A stretch of 11,382 nt of DNA from positions 1-11,382 of the forward strand of contig CAJMLN010000055.1 of assembly GCA_905214315.1 (NCBI GenBank). Direction: 5' to 3'. Both the position numbers and the translations under genes were made by a program. The stretch comes from an uncultured bacterium. GTDB taxonomy: Bacteria; Bacillota; Clostridia; Christensenellales; QALW01. Shown piece after piece: positions 5,335-11,382 of the stretch; positions within the stretch are counted from its first letter, which is position 1, and each line of letters opens with the position of its first letter. The notes beneath the pieces were generated by a model. It was given only the letters and a program-made list of their open reading frames with translations. It did not search any database and was not told where the DNA came from.

Positions 5335-6825
5335 ATGAAAAAGCTTTTGGTAGCCTTAATGGTTATCTGCGTTGCCCTTTCGTGCTTCGGATTTGCGGTA
5401 TTTGCGGAAGAAGTGCCGGCAGGGGACGCTCAAAGTGCAACGAAAACAGTAGAAAGCCTTGTTGGCGCATATTATCTGCAGGGAGAATGTGGTTATGGTA
5501 CATTGCCCGGCGGCGGTACGTATCAGACCGATTATGATTGGACCATAGCAGATCAGCTTGCAAAAACTTTAAATGGAACAAATCGTATTCCTTTTTATGC
5601 AGGACAGAATGAAGACGGAAGTCTTTTCTTTGACCGCATGGCGCAGCAGGCCTTTAAATACGAAATGGAATATGCAATCGCTTCAGGAATTGATTTTATT
5701 GCTTATCGGTATTATCCCGGTTTCGGCACCTCTGGCGGGAAGAAAAAGACTTTGCAGTTTATGAATAACCAGTTAAAGATGCACTCCACCCTTGCAGGGC
5801 AGGCGGTTAGCTTCTCAAAGGAAGTCGATTTTGCGCTTGTTTTGGACGAAGATTTTAACGCTGCAAAGGATGCGGATCTCATTATTGATGAGTATATCGT
5901 TGTAAAAGGATATTTGACAGCGGCAGACGGACGCCCTGTTGTGTTTATTCTTTGGAACGATGATATTGCCACCCAGATTTCTTCTACAAATAAAAAGCTC
6001 AAAAAAGTAATTGCTGATGGGCATAATCCTAAGAAAAATGCTCCGGAAACTTTGTTTGATGAAAGCATTGAGTCCATGTATGTAGTTGCATTGAATGCGC
6101 CTAGCTATGAAGAGGCAATTGCTGCCGGTGCGGACGCTGTTTCCTGGTTTGACGGTTCCGGCTCCAACGGGGAAGCGTATTCAGCGATGACGCAAAAGGT
6201 AGAAGCCAATTGGGCAAGTGCAGAAAGTAATGTTGTTCCTAATGTAGTGACCGGTTTTGATAAAAGAGTTCTGGCTGCGAATCCTATTGAAGTGACCATG
6301 AAGAAATATGCTTCGGATAAGACAACGTCTGTTCGTTATTCAAGAACGGGAACAGAATCTGATTATGTTGCTGCGGCAACGCCTGATGAGTTGGTAGCGC
6401 ATATAAAAAAGGCCGTTGAAACGACGAACAAACCCAAAGATTTCAGTGCAGTTATGGTTTATGCGTGGGATGATTTTGCAGGCGGTGCGTATCTTTGCCC
6501 CACAAAAACTGATACGGAATATGAATATGAATTCTCCTATTTAAAAGCAATGCGGCAGTATTTTTATGGTACTGCGGAGGGGTTCCCGGTTATGGCAGCA
6601 CCGTATGGCCCGGATGTTACCCCAACACCTGATAATGATGATGGTAATGGCAATAATAATGTTGCCGGCGGGTTCAGTCTGTTTGGCCTTGATACCGTTG
6701 CATCTATTGCTATTCTTGTCGGCGCTGTAGTTGTGATTGCGGTTATAGTAATCGTTATCGTATCTGCTTCAAAGAAAAAGGCTCCGGCTAAGAAAGAAGA
6801 AACGAAAAAAGAAGAGGATCAATAA
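5335..6825 (+). CDS. Secreted, membrane-anchored GH99/WbsX-like glycosidase-fold protein
   Basis: The 496-residue protein has a signal peptide (residues 1-24, cleavage about AVFA/EE), an extracellular domain of about 390 residues and a Pro/Asp/Asn/Gly-rich linker (423-447, TPTPDNDDGNGNNN). A single membrane helix follows (about 454-478) with a Lys/Glu-rich tail, so the domain is held on the outer face of the membrane. The domain resembles the (beta/alpha)8 barrel of GH99-like/WbsX proteins: VGAYYLQG at the start (43-50), SGIDFIAYRYYPG (117-129) at the usual GIDxFxxYxY strand, VVTGFDKR (304-311), TPDELVAHIKKA (349-360) and YAWDDFAGGAYLCPT (376-390), matching family AWNEFxEGGxLxPT. In relatives this fold hydrolyses or handles alpha-mannose-type or other surface polysaccharides. 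The expected Asn-Glu of the AWNEF motif is Asp-Asp here, so activity may be altered. It is monocistronic, with its own promoter and terminator. The fold is fairly sure, the substrate unknown. Confidence 0.72.
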   Translation: MKKLLVALMVICVALSCFGFAVFAEEVPAGDAQSATKTVESLVGAYYLQGECGYGTLPGGGTYQTDYDWTIADQLAKTLNGTNRIPFYAGQNEDGSLFFDRMAQQAFKYEMEYAIASGIDFIAYRYYPGFGTSGGKKKTLQFMNNQLKMHSTLAGQAVSFSKEVDFALVLDEDFNAAKDADLIIDEYIVVKGYLTAADGRPVVFILWNDDIATQISSTNKKLKKVIADGHNPKKNAPETLFDESIESMYVVALNAPSYEEAIAAGADAVSWFDGSGSNGEAYSAMTQKVEANWASAESNVVPNVVTGFDKRVLAANPIEVTMKKYASDKTTSVRYSRTGTESDYVAAATPDELVAHIKKAVETTNKPKDFSAVMVYAWDDFAGGAYLCPTKTDTEYEYEFSYLKAMRQYFYGTAEGFPVMAAPYGPDVTPTPDNDDGNGNNNVAGGFSLFGLDTVASIAILVGAVVVIAVIVIVIVSASKKKAPAKKEETKKEEDQ

Positions 6826-6832
6826 AACAGAG

Positions 6833-6862
6833 AAGGCTGCCCGAAGACGGGCAGCCTTTTTT
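6833..6862 (+). terminator. Intrinsic terminator after the GH99-like gene
   Basis: Perfect 11-bp stem AAGGCTGCCCG / CGGGCAGCCTT with tetraloop AAGA, followed by TTTT. It lies 7 bases after the stop codon. Confidence 0.95.
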
Positions 6863-6891
6863 AGTGTAATTTTTGTAGTATAAATAAAGTT

Positions 6892-7533
6892 ATGAATAAG
6901 AAAAAAGCAGAATCAATTATTAAAAAATTGGATACCCTATATCCACAGGCCGATACGCAGCTGGTTTTTCATAATCACTTTGAGCTATTAGTATCGGTGA
7001 TGCTTTCCGCTCAGTGCACAGATAAACGGGTGAATACAGTGACAGCGGAACTTTTTAAGGAATATAATACGCCGGAAAAAATGCTGACACTTACGCAGGA
7101 AGAACTGGAGAAAAAGATTTTTTCCTGCGGCTTTTATAAAAATAAAGCAAAAAATATTTTAGCAACTTCAAAAATTCTTGTATCAGATTATAATGGGGAA
7201 GTTCCGGGAGATTGGGAAGCTTTGCAAAAGCTGCCGGGAGTGGGAAGAAAAACCGCTAATGTGGTAGCTTCGGTAGGCTTTGGAATTCCGGCAATTGCCG
7301 TGGATACGCATGTCTTTCGGGTCTCTAACAGAATCGGCCTTACACAGGCTAAGGATGAACTACATACAGAATTACAGCTGCAAAAGCTGATTCCCGAAGA
7401 AGAGTGGCTGAAGGTACATCATTTAATCATCTGGCATGGCCGGTACTGCTGTGATTCCCGCAAGCCCAAATGTGAAACCTGTTTGCTGGCAGAGGATTGC
7501 GCATATTATGCACATTTGCCAAAGGCAAAATAA
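6892..7533 (+). CDS. nth: Endonuclease III (DNA glycosylase/AP lyase)
   Basis: Base-excision repair enzyme that removes oxidised pyrimidines and cleaves the abasic site. It has 213 residues and is colinear with the E. coli enzyme. The helix-hairpin-helix is LPGVGRKTANVV (114-125) with catalytic Lys120, and the catalytic Asp138 is in AVDTHVFRV. The [4Fe-4S] cluster ligands are Cys187, 194, 197 and 203 (C-x6-C-x2-C-x5-C); all these numbers equal those of E. coli Nth. SAQCTDKRVN (39-48) matches the family SAQATDxxVN. The start at 6892 gives MNKKKAE, matching the family N-terminus, yet there is no clear ribosome binding site. A TATAAA sequence ends just 7 bases before the ATG, so the message may be leaderless or initiated weakly. 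The preceding terminator suggests it begins a new unit. Its 3' end carries the obgE promoter. Confidence 0.97.
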   Translation: MNKKKAESIIKKLDTLYPQADTQLVFHNHFELLVSVMLSAQCTDKRVNTVTAELFKEYNTPEKMLTLTQEELEKKIFSCGFYKNKAKNILATSKILVSDYNGEVPGDWEALQKLPGVGRKTANVVASVGFGIPAIAVDTHVFRVSNRIGLTQAKDELHTELQLQKLIPEEEWLKVHHLIIWHGRYCCDSRKPKCETCLLAEDCAYYAHLPKAK

Positions 7534-7544
7534 TATGGTACAAT
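7516..7544 (+). promoter_or_regulatory. Sigma-A promoter of obgE, overlapping the nth 3' end
   Basis: TTGCCA (7516-7521), a 17-base spacer and TACAAT (7539-7544) preceded by TG (extended -10). The -35 box is inside the last codons of nth. AGGGGGA at 7557-7563 is the obgE ribosome binding site, 6 bases before ATG 7570. Confidence 0.72.
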
Positions 7545-7569
7545 ACCCCGTGCTTTAGGGGGAACGTCT

Positions 7570-8832
7570 ATGTTTATCGATTTTGTAAAAATCTATATAA
7601 AAAGCGGCAACGGCGGGCATGGCGCACTGTCCTTTCATCGTGAAAAATACGTGCAGGCCGGCGGCCCCGACGGCGGCAATGGCGGTAACGGCGGGGATGT
7701 TGTTCTTGTCGCCGATGCCGATATGCGTACCTTGCTAGATTTTCACTTTCAAAAGCATTTTTCGGCAGATAATGGAGAAAATGGGGCAGGCAATTTGCGC
7801 ACTGGTGCCAAAGGAAAAAATATTGAAATTCATGTGCCGCGAGGAACAATTGTAAAAGATGCTGAGAGCGGGTTGATTTTGGCGGATATGTTCTATGCCG
7901 GTGAAAAAAAGGTTATTCTGCGCGGCGGCAGAGGCGGAAGAGGGAATGCCAGTTTCGCTTCAGCACGCCTGCATACACCTAATTTTGCGCAGGAAGGTGA
8001 GGTCACTAAGCAGCGGCAGATTGTGCTGGAACTGAAAACGATTGCGGATGTCGGTCTCGTGGGCTTTCCGAATGTCGGAAAATCAACCATTCTTTCAATC
8101 ATTTCACGGGCACGGCCTAAAATTGCCAATTATCATTTTACTACTTTGGAGCCTAATTTAGGTGTGGTAAAGATTGATGAAGCTACTTTTGTGGCCGCGG
8201 ATATCCCGGGATTGATCGAGGGCGCTGCCGAAGGCGCGGGATTAGGCCATTCTTTTCTGCGCCATGTGGAGCGTACACGGGTAATTATCCATGTGCTGGA
8301 TATTTCCGGCAGTGAAGGGCGGGACCCTTTGGAGGATTATCGGATTATTAACGAGGAGTTAAAACAGTATTCTCCTGTTTTGGCACAAAGGCCGCAGCTG
8401 ATTGCGGCCAATAAAAGCGAATTGCCTGGGGCGCAGGAAAATCTGCAGCGCTTGAAGGCACAGGTGGGCGATATACCGGTCTTTGAAGTTTCCGCTGCCA
8501 CGAACAAAGGCTTTCCGCCGCTTTTACGGGCGGCTGCGCAAAAGCTGGATGAATTACCCCCGCCGGAGCCGCTGGCCGAGGCTGCGGAGCTTTCTTATAA
8601 AGAAGACCCGAACCGGTTTGAAATCTTAAAACTTTCCGGTACCTTTTTTGCGATAGAAGGGCCTTTGGCAGAAACGCTTTTGCGGAAAGTCAACTTTGAG
8701 GATTCTATTTCTTTGGATTATTTCCAGCGCGTACTGCGGGAAAAAGGCGTGATCGCCGCACTGAGGGAAAAGGGCGCGGGAGAGGGGTCTGTTGTCAGGC
8801 TTGGGGAGATGGAATTTGATTTCGTTGACTGA
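7570..8832 (+). CDS. obgE: Obg/CgtA ribosome-assembly GTPase
   Basis: Essential GTPase acting in 50S ribosomal subunit maturation and stress/growth control. The full-length protein (420 residues) has three domains. The Gly-rich Obg fold (1-158) shows GGPDGGNGGNGGD and LRGGRGGRGNASF. The G domain has G1 GFPNVGKST (165-173), G2 Thr191/192 in YHFTTL, G3 DIPGL (211-215), G4 NKSE (281-284) and G5 SAA (308-310). The C-terminal OCT domain (about 341-420) has EDPNRFEI, ALREKGAGEGSVVRLG and the family-typical ending EFDFVD. The G4 motif reads NKSE where the GTPase consensus is NKxD. It has its own promoter and a strong ribosome binding site. The usual neighbours rplU/rpmA are not upstream here. The last 38 bases overlap the 3' end of the opposite-strand membrane protein gene, and I see no intrinsic terminator for obgE. 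Confidence 0.97.
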   Translation: MFIDFVKIYIKSGNGGHGALSFHREKYVQAGGPDGGNGGNGGDVVLVADADMRTLLDFHFQKHFSADNGENGAGNLRTGAKGKNIEIHVPRGTIVKDAESGLILADMFYAGEKKVILRGGRGGRGNASFASARLHTPNFAQEGEVTKQRQIVLELKTIADVGLVGFPNVGKSTILSIISRARPKIANYHFTTLEPNLGVVKIDEATFVAADIPGLIEGAAEGAGLGHSFLRHVERTRVIIHVLDISGSEGRDPLEDYRIINEELKQYSPVLAQRPQLIAANKSELPGAQENLQRLKAQVGDIPVFEVSAATNKGFPPLLRAAAQKLDELPPPEPLAEAAELSYKEDPNRFEILKLSGTFFAIEGPLAETLLRKVNFEDSISLDYFQRVLREKGVIAALREKGAGEGSVVRLGEMEFDFVD

Positions 8833-9508
8833 TGTGCTTTCGGAGCCATAGGAGGAGGCCAAATCCTGTTAACAAAAGACCGGTTATAATATAATAAGTT
8901 TTATACGGCGTTATGATGCTGATGAGCAAAAGTATCACGCCGTATTTTATTGCAAATTTTCTGAAAGACTCTGAAAAAATGCCGGCTTTTAGGCGCGAAA
9001 ATTTGGTTCCAGGTACAGCAGGCGTTATCTCCGGTAAAATGGAAAGATCCACTTTATCAAAAATTTCTTCGCGGCTGTGTTCTGTAAGCTTTGCCCCTAA
9101 AAGCGAGGCGAGATCGCGGCAGCCCTGGGTCAGCCCGTTCAGCGAATAAATTTCCAGCGGTGTGTCCGGCCCGTATTGCCGCAGGGCCTGCAGCAGCTTT
9201 TCCTCTTTTAAGCCAGAGAAGGAATTATCGGATAAAATATGTTCTCCTTCGAAAAATTTATCAAAGTTTTTTTCCTGCAGCAGCATCAGTTTATGACGCA
9301 GCATCTCCTTATCCAATGTTATTTTTGCTTTCTTTTGCTGGTGTTGACTAACTTTTTTTCTGATAGTATAATAAGCATAAGAAAGCAGAAAGGCTGCGCA
9401 CAGGGAAAATATCATAGCGCCGTTTTTTGTGGGAAAAATATATTCTGCTGTTGCATAAAGCAAAATAAAAAATATAGGATATAAAAGTATGCTGAAAATA
9501 AGTATCAT
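8795..9508 (-). CDS. Unrecognised four-helix membrane protein between obgE and nadD
   Basis: The 237-residue protein begins at the ATG at 9508, with GAGGTGAT (an almost ideal ribosome binding site) 5 bases upstream on the minus strand, so it is a real gene on the opposite strand to its neighbours. It has two N-terminal hydrophobic helices (about 2-22 and 31-48) and two C-terminal ones (about 186-202 and 205-222). These enclose a soluble middle domain of about 135 residues flanked by basic residues (RKK, HQQKKAK; RKH at the end), so that domain probably faces the cytoplasm. Within it, LEIYSLNGLTQGCRDLASLLGAKLTEHSREE loosely recalls the strand-helix end of restriction-endonuclease-fold (Mrr-like) domains seen in other membrane proteins, but no catalytic motif is visible and I do not rely on this. 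It overlaps the obgE tail by 38 bases tail to tail, and is divergent from nadD with only 57 bases between starts. Confidence 0.8.
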   Translation of the reverse strand: MILIFSILLYPIFFILLYATAEYIFPTKNGAMIFSLCAAFLLSYAYYTIRKKVSQHQQKKAKITLDKEMLRHKLMLLQEKNFDKFFEGEHILSDNSFSGLKEEKLLQALRQYGPDTPLEIYSLNGLTQGCRDLASLLGAKLTEHSREEIFDKVDLSILPEITPAVPGTKFSRLKAGIFSESFRKFAIKYGVILLLISIITPYKTYYIITGLLLTGFGLLLWLRKHISQRNQIPSPQA

Positions 9509-9565
9509 GCTATCACCTCATTTTAAGTATGGGCGAATTAGCAATCCGGTATACAGAAAAAAACG

Positions 9566-10147
9566 ATGAAAACAGGAATCCTGGGCGGAAGTTTTGATCC
9601 GGTGCATAACGGGCATATAGAAACGGCCTTGTTCTGTAAAAGTGCGTTTCATCTGGATCGGCTGATGTTTTTGCCTTTAGGCGACGCGCCGCATAAAAAA
9701 AAGATGGCGTCTAAACAAATACGGCTGCAGATGCTGGAGGCGGCGTTGGAAGGTATGGAAGGCTGCTGCATCAGTCGGCTTGAATTGGAGCGTGAGGGGA
9801 AAACGTATACGTATGATACGGTGAAATGGCTGCGCGAGCATACAGAGGGACAGTATTTTTATATTATAGGCGCGGATACCGTGAATACCATGCACACCTG
9901 GTACCGTGCACCGGAAGTATTTGCTGCTATTGAATTTATTGTGGCAGGACGTGCTGGCGTGGACATTGCACAGGGCACCGCACGGGTGAGGGAGATGGGA
10001 GCAAAATTGCACTTTGCGGATTTTGTGGGCCCGGATATTTCTTCTACGGAAATAAAACAGAGAATCCACCGGGGATTGGGGATTGATGCAATGGTTCCGC
10101 CGGGAGTTTTGGAGATAATAGATAAATATGAATTATATCGGGATTGA
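9566..10147 (+). CDS. nadD: Nicotinate-nucleotide adenylyltransferase
   Basis: It adenylates nicotinate mononucleotide with ATP to give deamido-NAD, the central step of NAD synthesis. At 193 residues it has typical length. The nucleotidyltransferase signature is GGSFDPVHNGH (7-17) with the HxGH pair His14/His17. KTYTYDTV (79-86) and IGADTV (101-106) line the substrate site, and ISSTEIKQRI (158-167) is the phosphate-binding ISSTxIR motif. The start at 9566 gives MKTGILGG, as in the family. No good ribosome binding site is present (only an A-rich stretch), and TATACA lies 10 bases before the ATG. It is the first gene of a tight operon: its end overlaps yqeK by 20 bases, and the nadD-yqeK-rsfS order is the standard one in Bacillota. 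Confidence 0.97.
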   Translation: MKTGILGGSFDPVHNGHIETALFCKSAFHLDRLMFLPLGDAPHKKKMASKQIRLQMLEAALEGMEGCCISRLELEREGKTYTYDTVKWLREHTEGQYFYIIGADTVNTMHTWYRAPEVFAAIEFIVAGRAGVDIAQGTARVREMGAKLHFADFVGPDISSTEIKQRIHRGLGIDAMVPPGVLEIIDKYELYRD

Positions 10148-10685
10148 AGCAATCAAAAAAAAATTAAAGGAAACTTTGCCGGAAAAAACGTATCTGCATA
10201 CGTTAAGAACAGTGAATATGGGGATGGAATTGTGTGTCGGTACAACAGCCGACCGAGATATAGTCTTTCTTGCAGCACTGTTGCATGACTGCGCAAAAAA
10301 AATGACGCCAAGCAGAGAACAGCTTCTGCAACTGGATGATTTTGCAGGATATGAAAAGGTGATTCATGCTCCTTTAGGGGCAATTATAGCGCGGCAGGAA
10401 TACGATGTACAGGAGGAACGGGTGTTGGACGCGGTGCGGTACCATACGACTGGCAGGCCGCAAATGAGCTTGGAAGAACAGATCGTTTTTCTTGCGGATG
10501 CCATTGAAGATGAGCGGGATTATCCGGGGGTTGAGCAGATACGGGAAAAAACAAAAATTTCGATTGCAGAAGGGGTTTTGGAGAGTCTTCGCTGTACCGT
10601 GCAGTTTGAAACCGGTAACGGCAGTAGGCTGCATCCTCTTACGTTACAGGCTATTGCGTATTTTGAACATAGGAAAGGAATTTGA
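10128..10685 (+). CDS. yqeK: HD-domain Ap4A hydrolase YqeK
   Basis: Members of the YqeK family cleave diadenosine tetraphosphate symmetrically into two ADP, removing an alarmone-like stress nucleotide. The 185-residue protein has the full set of metal-binding HD residues: His24 (TYLHTLR), His53-Asp54 (AALLHDCAK), His80 (VIHAPLGA), His106 (AVRYHTTG) and Asp124 in FLADAIEDERDYPGV. The gene overlaps the end of nadD by 20 bases, with GGAGATAA about 9-11 bases upstream as ribosome binding site, so translation is probably coupled. It ends one base before the rsfS start codon. Confidence 0.94.
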   Translation: MNYIGIEAIKKKLKETLPEKTYLHTLRTVNMGMELCVGTTADRDIVFLAALLHDCAKKMTPSREQLLQLDDFAGYEKVIHAPLGAIIARQEYDVQEERVLDAVRYHTTGRPQMSLEEQIVFLADAIEDERDYPGVEQIREKTKISIAEGVLESLRCTVQFETGNGSRLHPLTLQAIAYFEHRKGI

Positions 10686-10686
10686 G

Positions 10687-11037
10687 ATGGAAAGAAAAGA
10701 TTTAATTCAGGAAATTTGCCGTGCGGCAGTAGAGAAAAAAGCCGCGGACATAGTTGTGATGGATATTACGCAAATGAGTGTGATAGCGGATGATTTTATT
10801 ATTTGCAGCGGCAGTTCTAAGGCGCAGGTAAAGGCTATTTGTGATAATATAGAAGAAAAGCTGCAGAAAAATGCCGTACAGACTGCTAAGATCGATGGCT
10901 ATGATGAAGCGCGGTGGATTGTTATGGATTACAGTGATGTATTGGTTCATATTTTTAAGGATGAGGATCGCATCTTTTATAACTTAGAACGGTTGTGGAA
11001 TAATGGTGTCAATGCCTATATCTATAAAGGAGATTAA
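10687..11037 (+). CDS. rsfS: Ribosomal silencing factor RsfS
   Basis: RsfS (Iojap/YbeB/YqeL family) binds ribosomal protein uL14 on the 50S subunit and blocks subunit joining, slowing translation in stationary phase or starvation. The 116-residue protein has the family pattern: KKAADIVVMDITQMSVIADDF, FIICSGSSKAQVKAICDNIE, YDEARWIVMDYSDVLVHIF and a closing YNLERLW. I chose ATG 10687 because AGGAAAGGAA lies just upstream (10671-10680), the family N-terminus fits, and the upstream part of the open frame lies inside yqeK. It is the last gene of the nadD operon, separated from yqeK by a single base and followed by a terminator. Confidence 0.96.
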   Translation: MERKDLIQEICRAAVEKKAADIVVMDITQMSVIADDFIICSGSSKAQVKAICDNIEEKLQKNAVQTAKIDGYDEARWIVMDYSDVLVHIFKDEDRIFYNLERLWNNGVNAYIYKGD

Positions 11038-11048
11038 TTGCTTTTCTT

Positions 11049-11081
11049 GCCGTAACCCCTAAAGGGAGTACGGCTTTTTTT
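11049..11081 (+). terminator. Intrinsic terminator of the nadD-yqeK-rsfS operon
   Basis: Outer stem GCCGTA / TACGGC and inner stem CCCT / AGGG with a small asymmetry, followed by seven T. It starts 11 bases past the rsfS stop codon. Confidence 0.88.
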
Positions 11082-11082
11082 G

Positions 11083-11111
11083 TTGCAACCGACAGTGTTC
11101 TGTGGTATAAT
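11083..11111 (+). promoter_or_regulatory. Strong sigma-A promoter after rsfS
   Basis: TTGCAA (11083-11088), a 17-base spacer and TATAAT (11106-11111) with TG before it (extended -10). It begins right after the rsfS terminator T-run, so it drives a new unit. Confidence 0.82.
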
Positions 11112-11117
11112 AACAAT

Positions 11118-11220
11118 GTATTCTATATAAGAATAAACGGCATATAATAATATAGCTTGTTTTCTATTGATTAACGGCGAGGCATAAGGAGAAAAATATA
11201 TACCTATTAGCCTCTTTTTT
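11118..11220 (+). ncRNA. Candidate short leader RNA or small RNA ending in a terminator-like hairpin
   Basis: From the predicted start near 11118 the transcript would run about 100 bases to a hairpin, GAGGC (11179-11183) with GCCTC (11210-11214) and inner AGG/CCT, followed by six T (11215-11220). The loop is long, so the terminator is only moderate. An AAGGAG sequence lies in the hairpin but no start codon follows it. I see no open frame and no riboswitch class I recognise. It may be an attenuated leader for the downstream gene or a free small RNA. Confidence 0.35.
11119..11135. repeat. Inverted repeat at the predicted transcription start
   Basis: TATTCT - ATATA - AGAATA, six perfect pairs, directly after the TATAAT at 11106. 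The position fits a repressor operator, though the sequence is AT-rich and could arise by chance. Confidence 0.4.
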
Positions 11221-11234
11221 GCAAGAAATGCAGA

Positions 11235-11252
11235 TAAGGTGATTTTACCTTA
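11235..11252. repeat. Inverted repeat between leader hairpin and partial ORF
   Basis: TAAGGT - GATTTT - ACCTTA, six perfect pairs, with no T-run after it. It may be a small hairpin or a binding site upstream of the ORF starting at 11291. Confidence 0.35.
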
Positions 11253-11290
11253 ATTTACAGAATAATAAAAATGATTGGATTGAAAGTTGT

Positions 11291-11382
11291 ATGCAAGCAA
11301 CTGCTATTTTTGCCGCGATAAGCGGTGTAATTTGTATATTTACCTGGATATATTGTGTTTACCATGTGTTTATTGCTTTTTT
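11291..11382 (+). CDS. Possible start of a small membrane protein (cut by window end)
   Basis: An ATG at 11291 opens a frame that stays open to the window edge (30 codons). The peptide is strongly hydrophobic (AIFAAISGVICIFTWIYCVY), like a first membrane helix. The ribosome binding site is weak (GAAAG only), and the in-frame stop upstream is at 11240. It lies downstream of the promoter at 11083 and the leader hairpin. Too little is present to name it. Confidence 0.35.
   Translation, partial: MQATAIFAAISGVICIFTWIYCVYHVFIAF

Noticed and set aside
8870..8900. Promoter-like TATAAT stretch after obgE on the plus strand
   Set aside because: It lies inside the coding region of the opposite-strand membrane protein, lacks a matching -35 box and has no gene behind it.
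1..11382. CRISPR array, tRNA or rRNA genes
   Set aside because: No regularly spaced repeats, cloverleaf with CCA-end pattern or rRNA-like sequence was seen on reading either strand.

Overview
The window looks like a chromosomal segment of a low-to-moderate-GC Bacillota (Firmicutes) of the Clostridia type. The evidence is the housekeeping set (nth, obgE, nadD-yqeK-rsfS and a single-chain glycyl-tRNA synthetase), strong AGGAGG-type ribosome binding sites, canonical sigma-A promoters with 17-bp spacers, and GC-stem/T-run intrinsic terminators. I cannot name a genus.

Left part (1-3625) is an accessory RHS region. It opens with the 3' end of an RHS polymorphic-toxin gene: the RHS core tip, a hydrophobic segment and a strongly basic tail. 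An overlapping AT-rich gene follows, probably the cognate immunity gene, and it carries an internal duplication. Next come a terminator, an orphan RHS/YD-repeat fragment with a consensus promoter in front of it, another terminator, and a heavily frameshifted IS30-family transposase relic on the minus strand (about 1485-2265). The region ends with a short unknown ORF overlapping a 369-aa protein that looks like the N-terminal shell plus DNRLRE-type domain of clostridial RHS proteins, standing alone. I read this as an RHS locus rearranged by recombination and insertion-sequence activity.

Middle part (3626-6862): a bidirectional terminator separates the RHS region from glyQS on the minus strand. 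glyQS has its own strong promoter and a leader too short for a T-box. Divergent from it, behind a consensus promoter, is a secreted protein with a GH99/WbsX-like barrel, a low-complexity linker and a C-terminal membrane anchor. It is probably a cell-surface carbohydrate-active protein, and it is closed by an 11-bp-stem terminator.

Right part (6892-11081) is housekeeping: endonuclease III (nth), then the ribosome-assembly GTPase Obg with its own promoter inside the nth 3' end. An unrecognised four-helix membrane protein lies on the opposite strand and overlaps the obgE tail. The nadD-yqeK-rsfS operon follows (NAD synthesis, Ap4A hydrolysis, ribosome silencing), with genes overlapping or 1 nt apart, ending in a terminator. 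The last 300 bases hold a consensus promoter, a short leader ending in a terminator-like hairpin, and the possible start of a small membrane protein cut by the window edge.

The most promising part for something undescribed is the toxin tail and its duplicated-module partner at 1-988. I cannot prove novelty from sequence alone.
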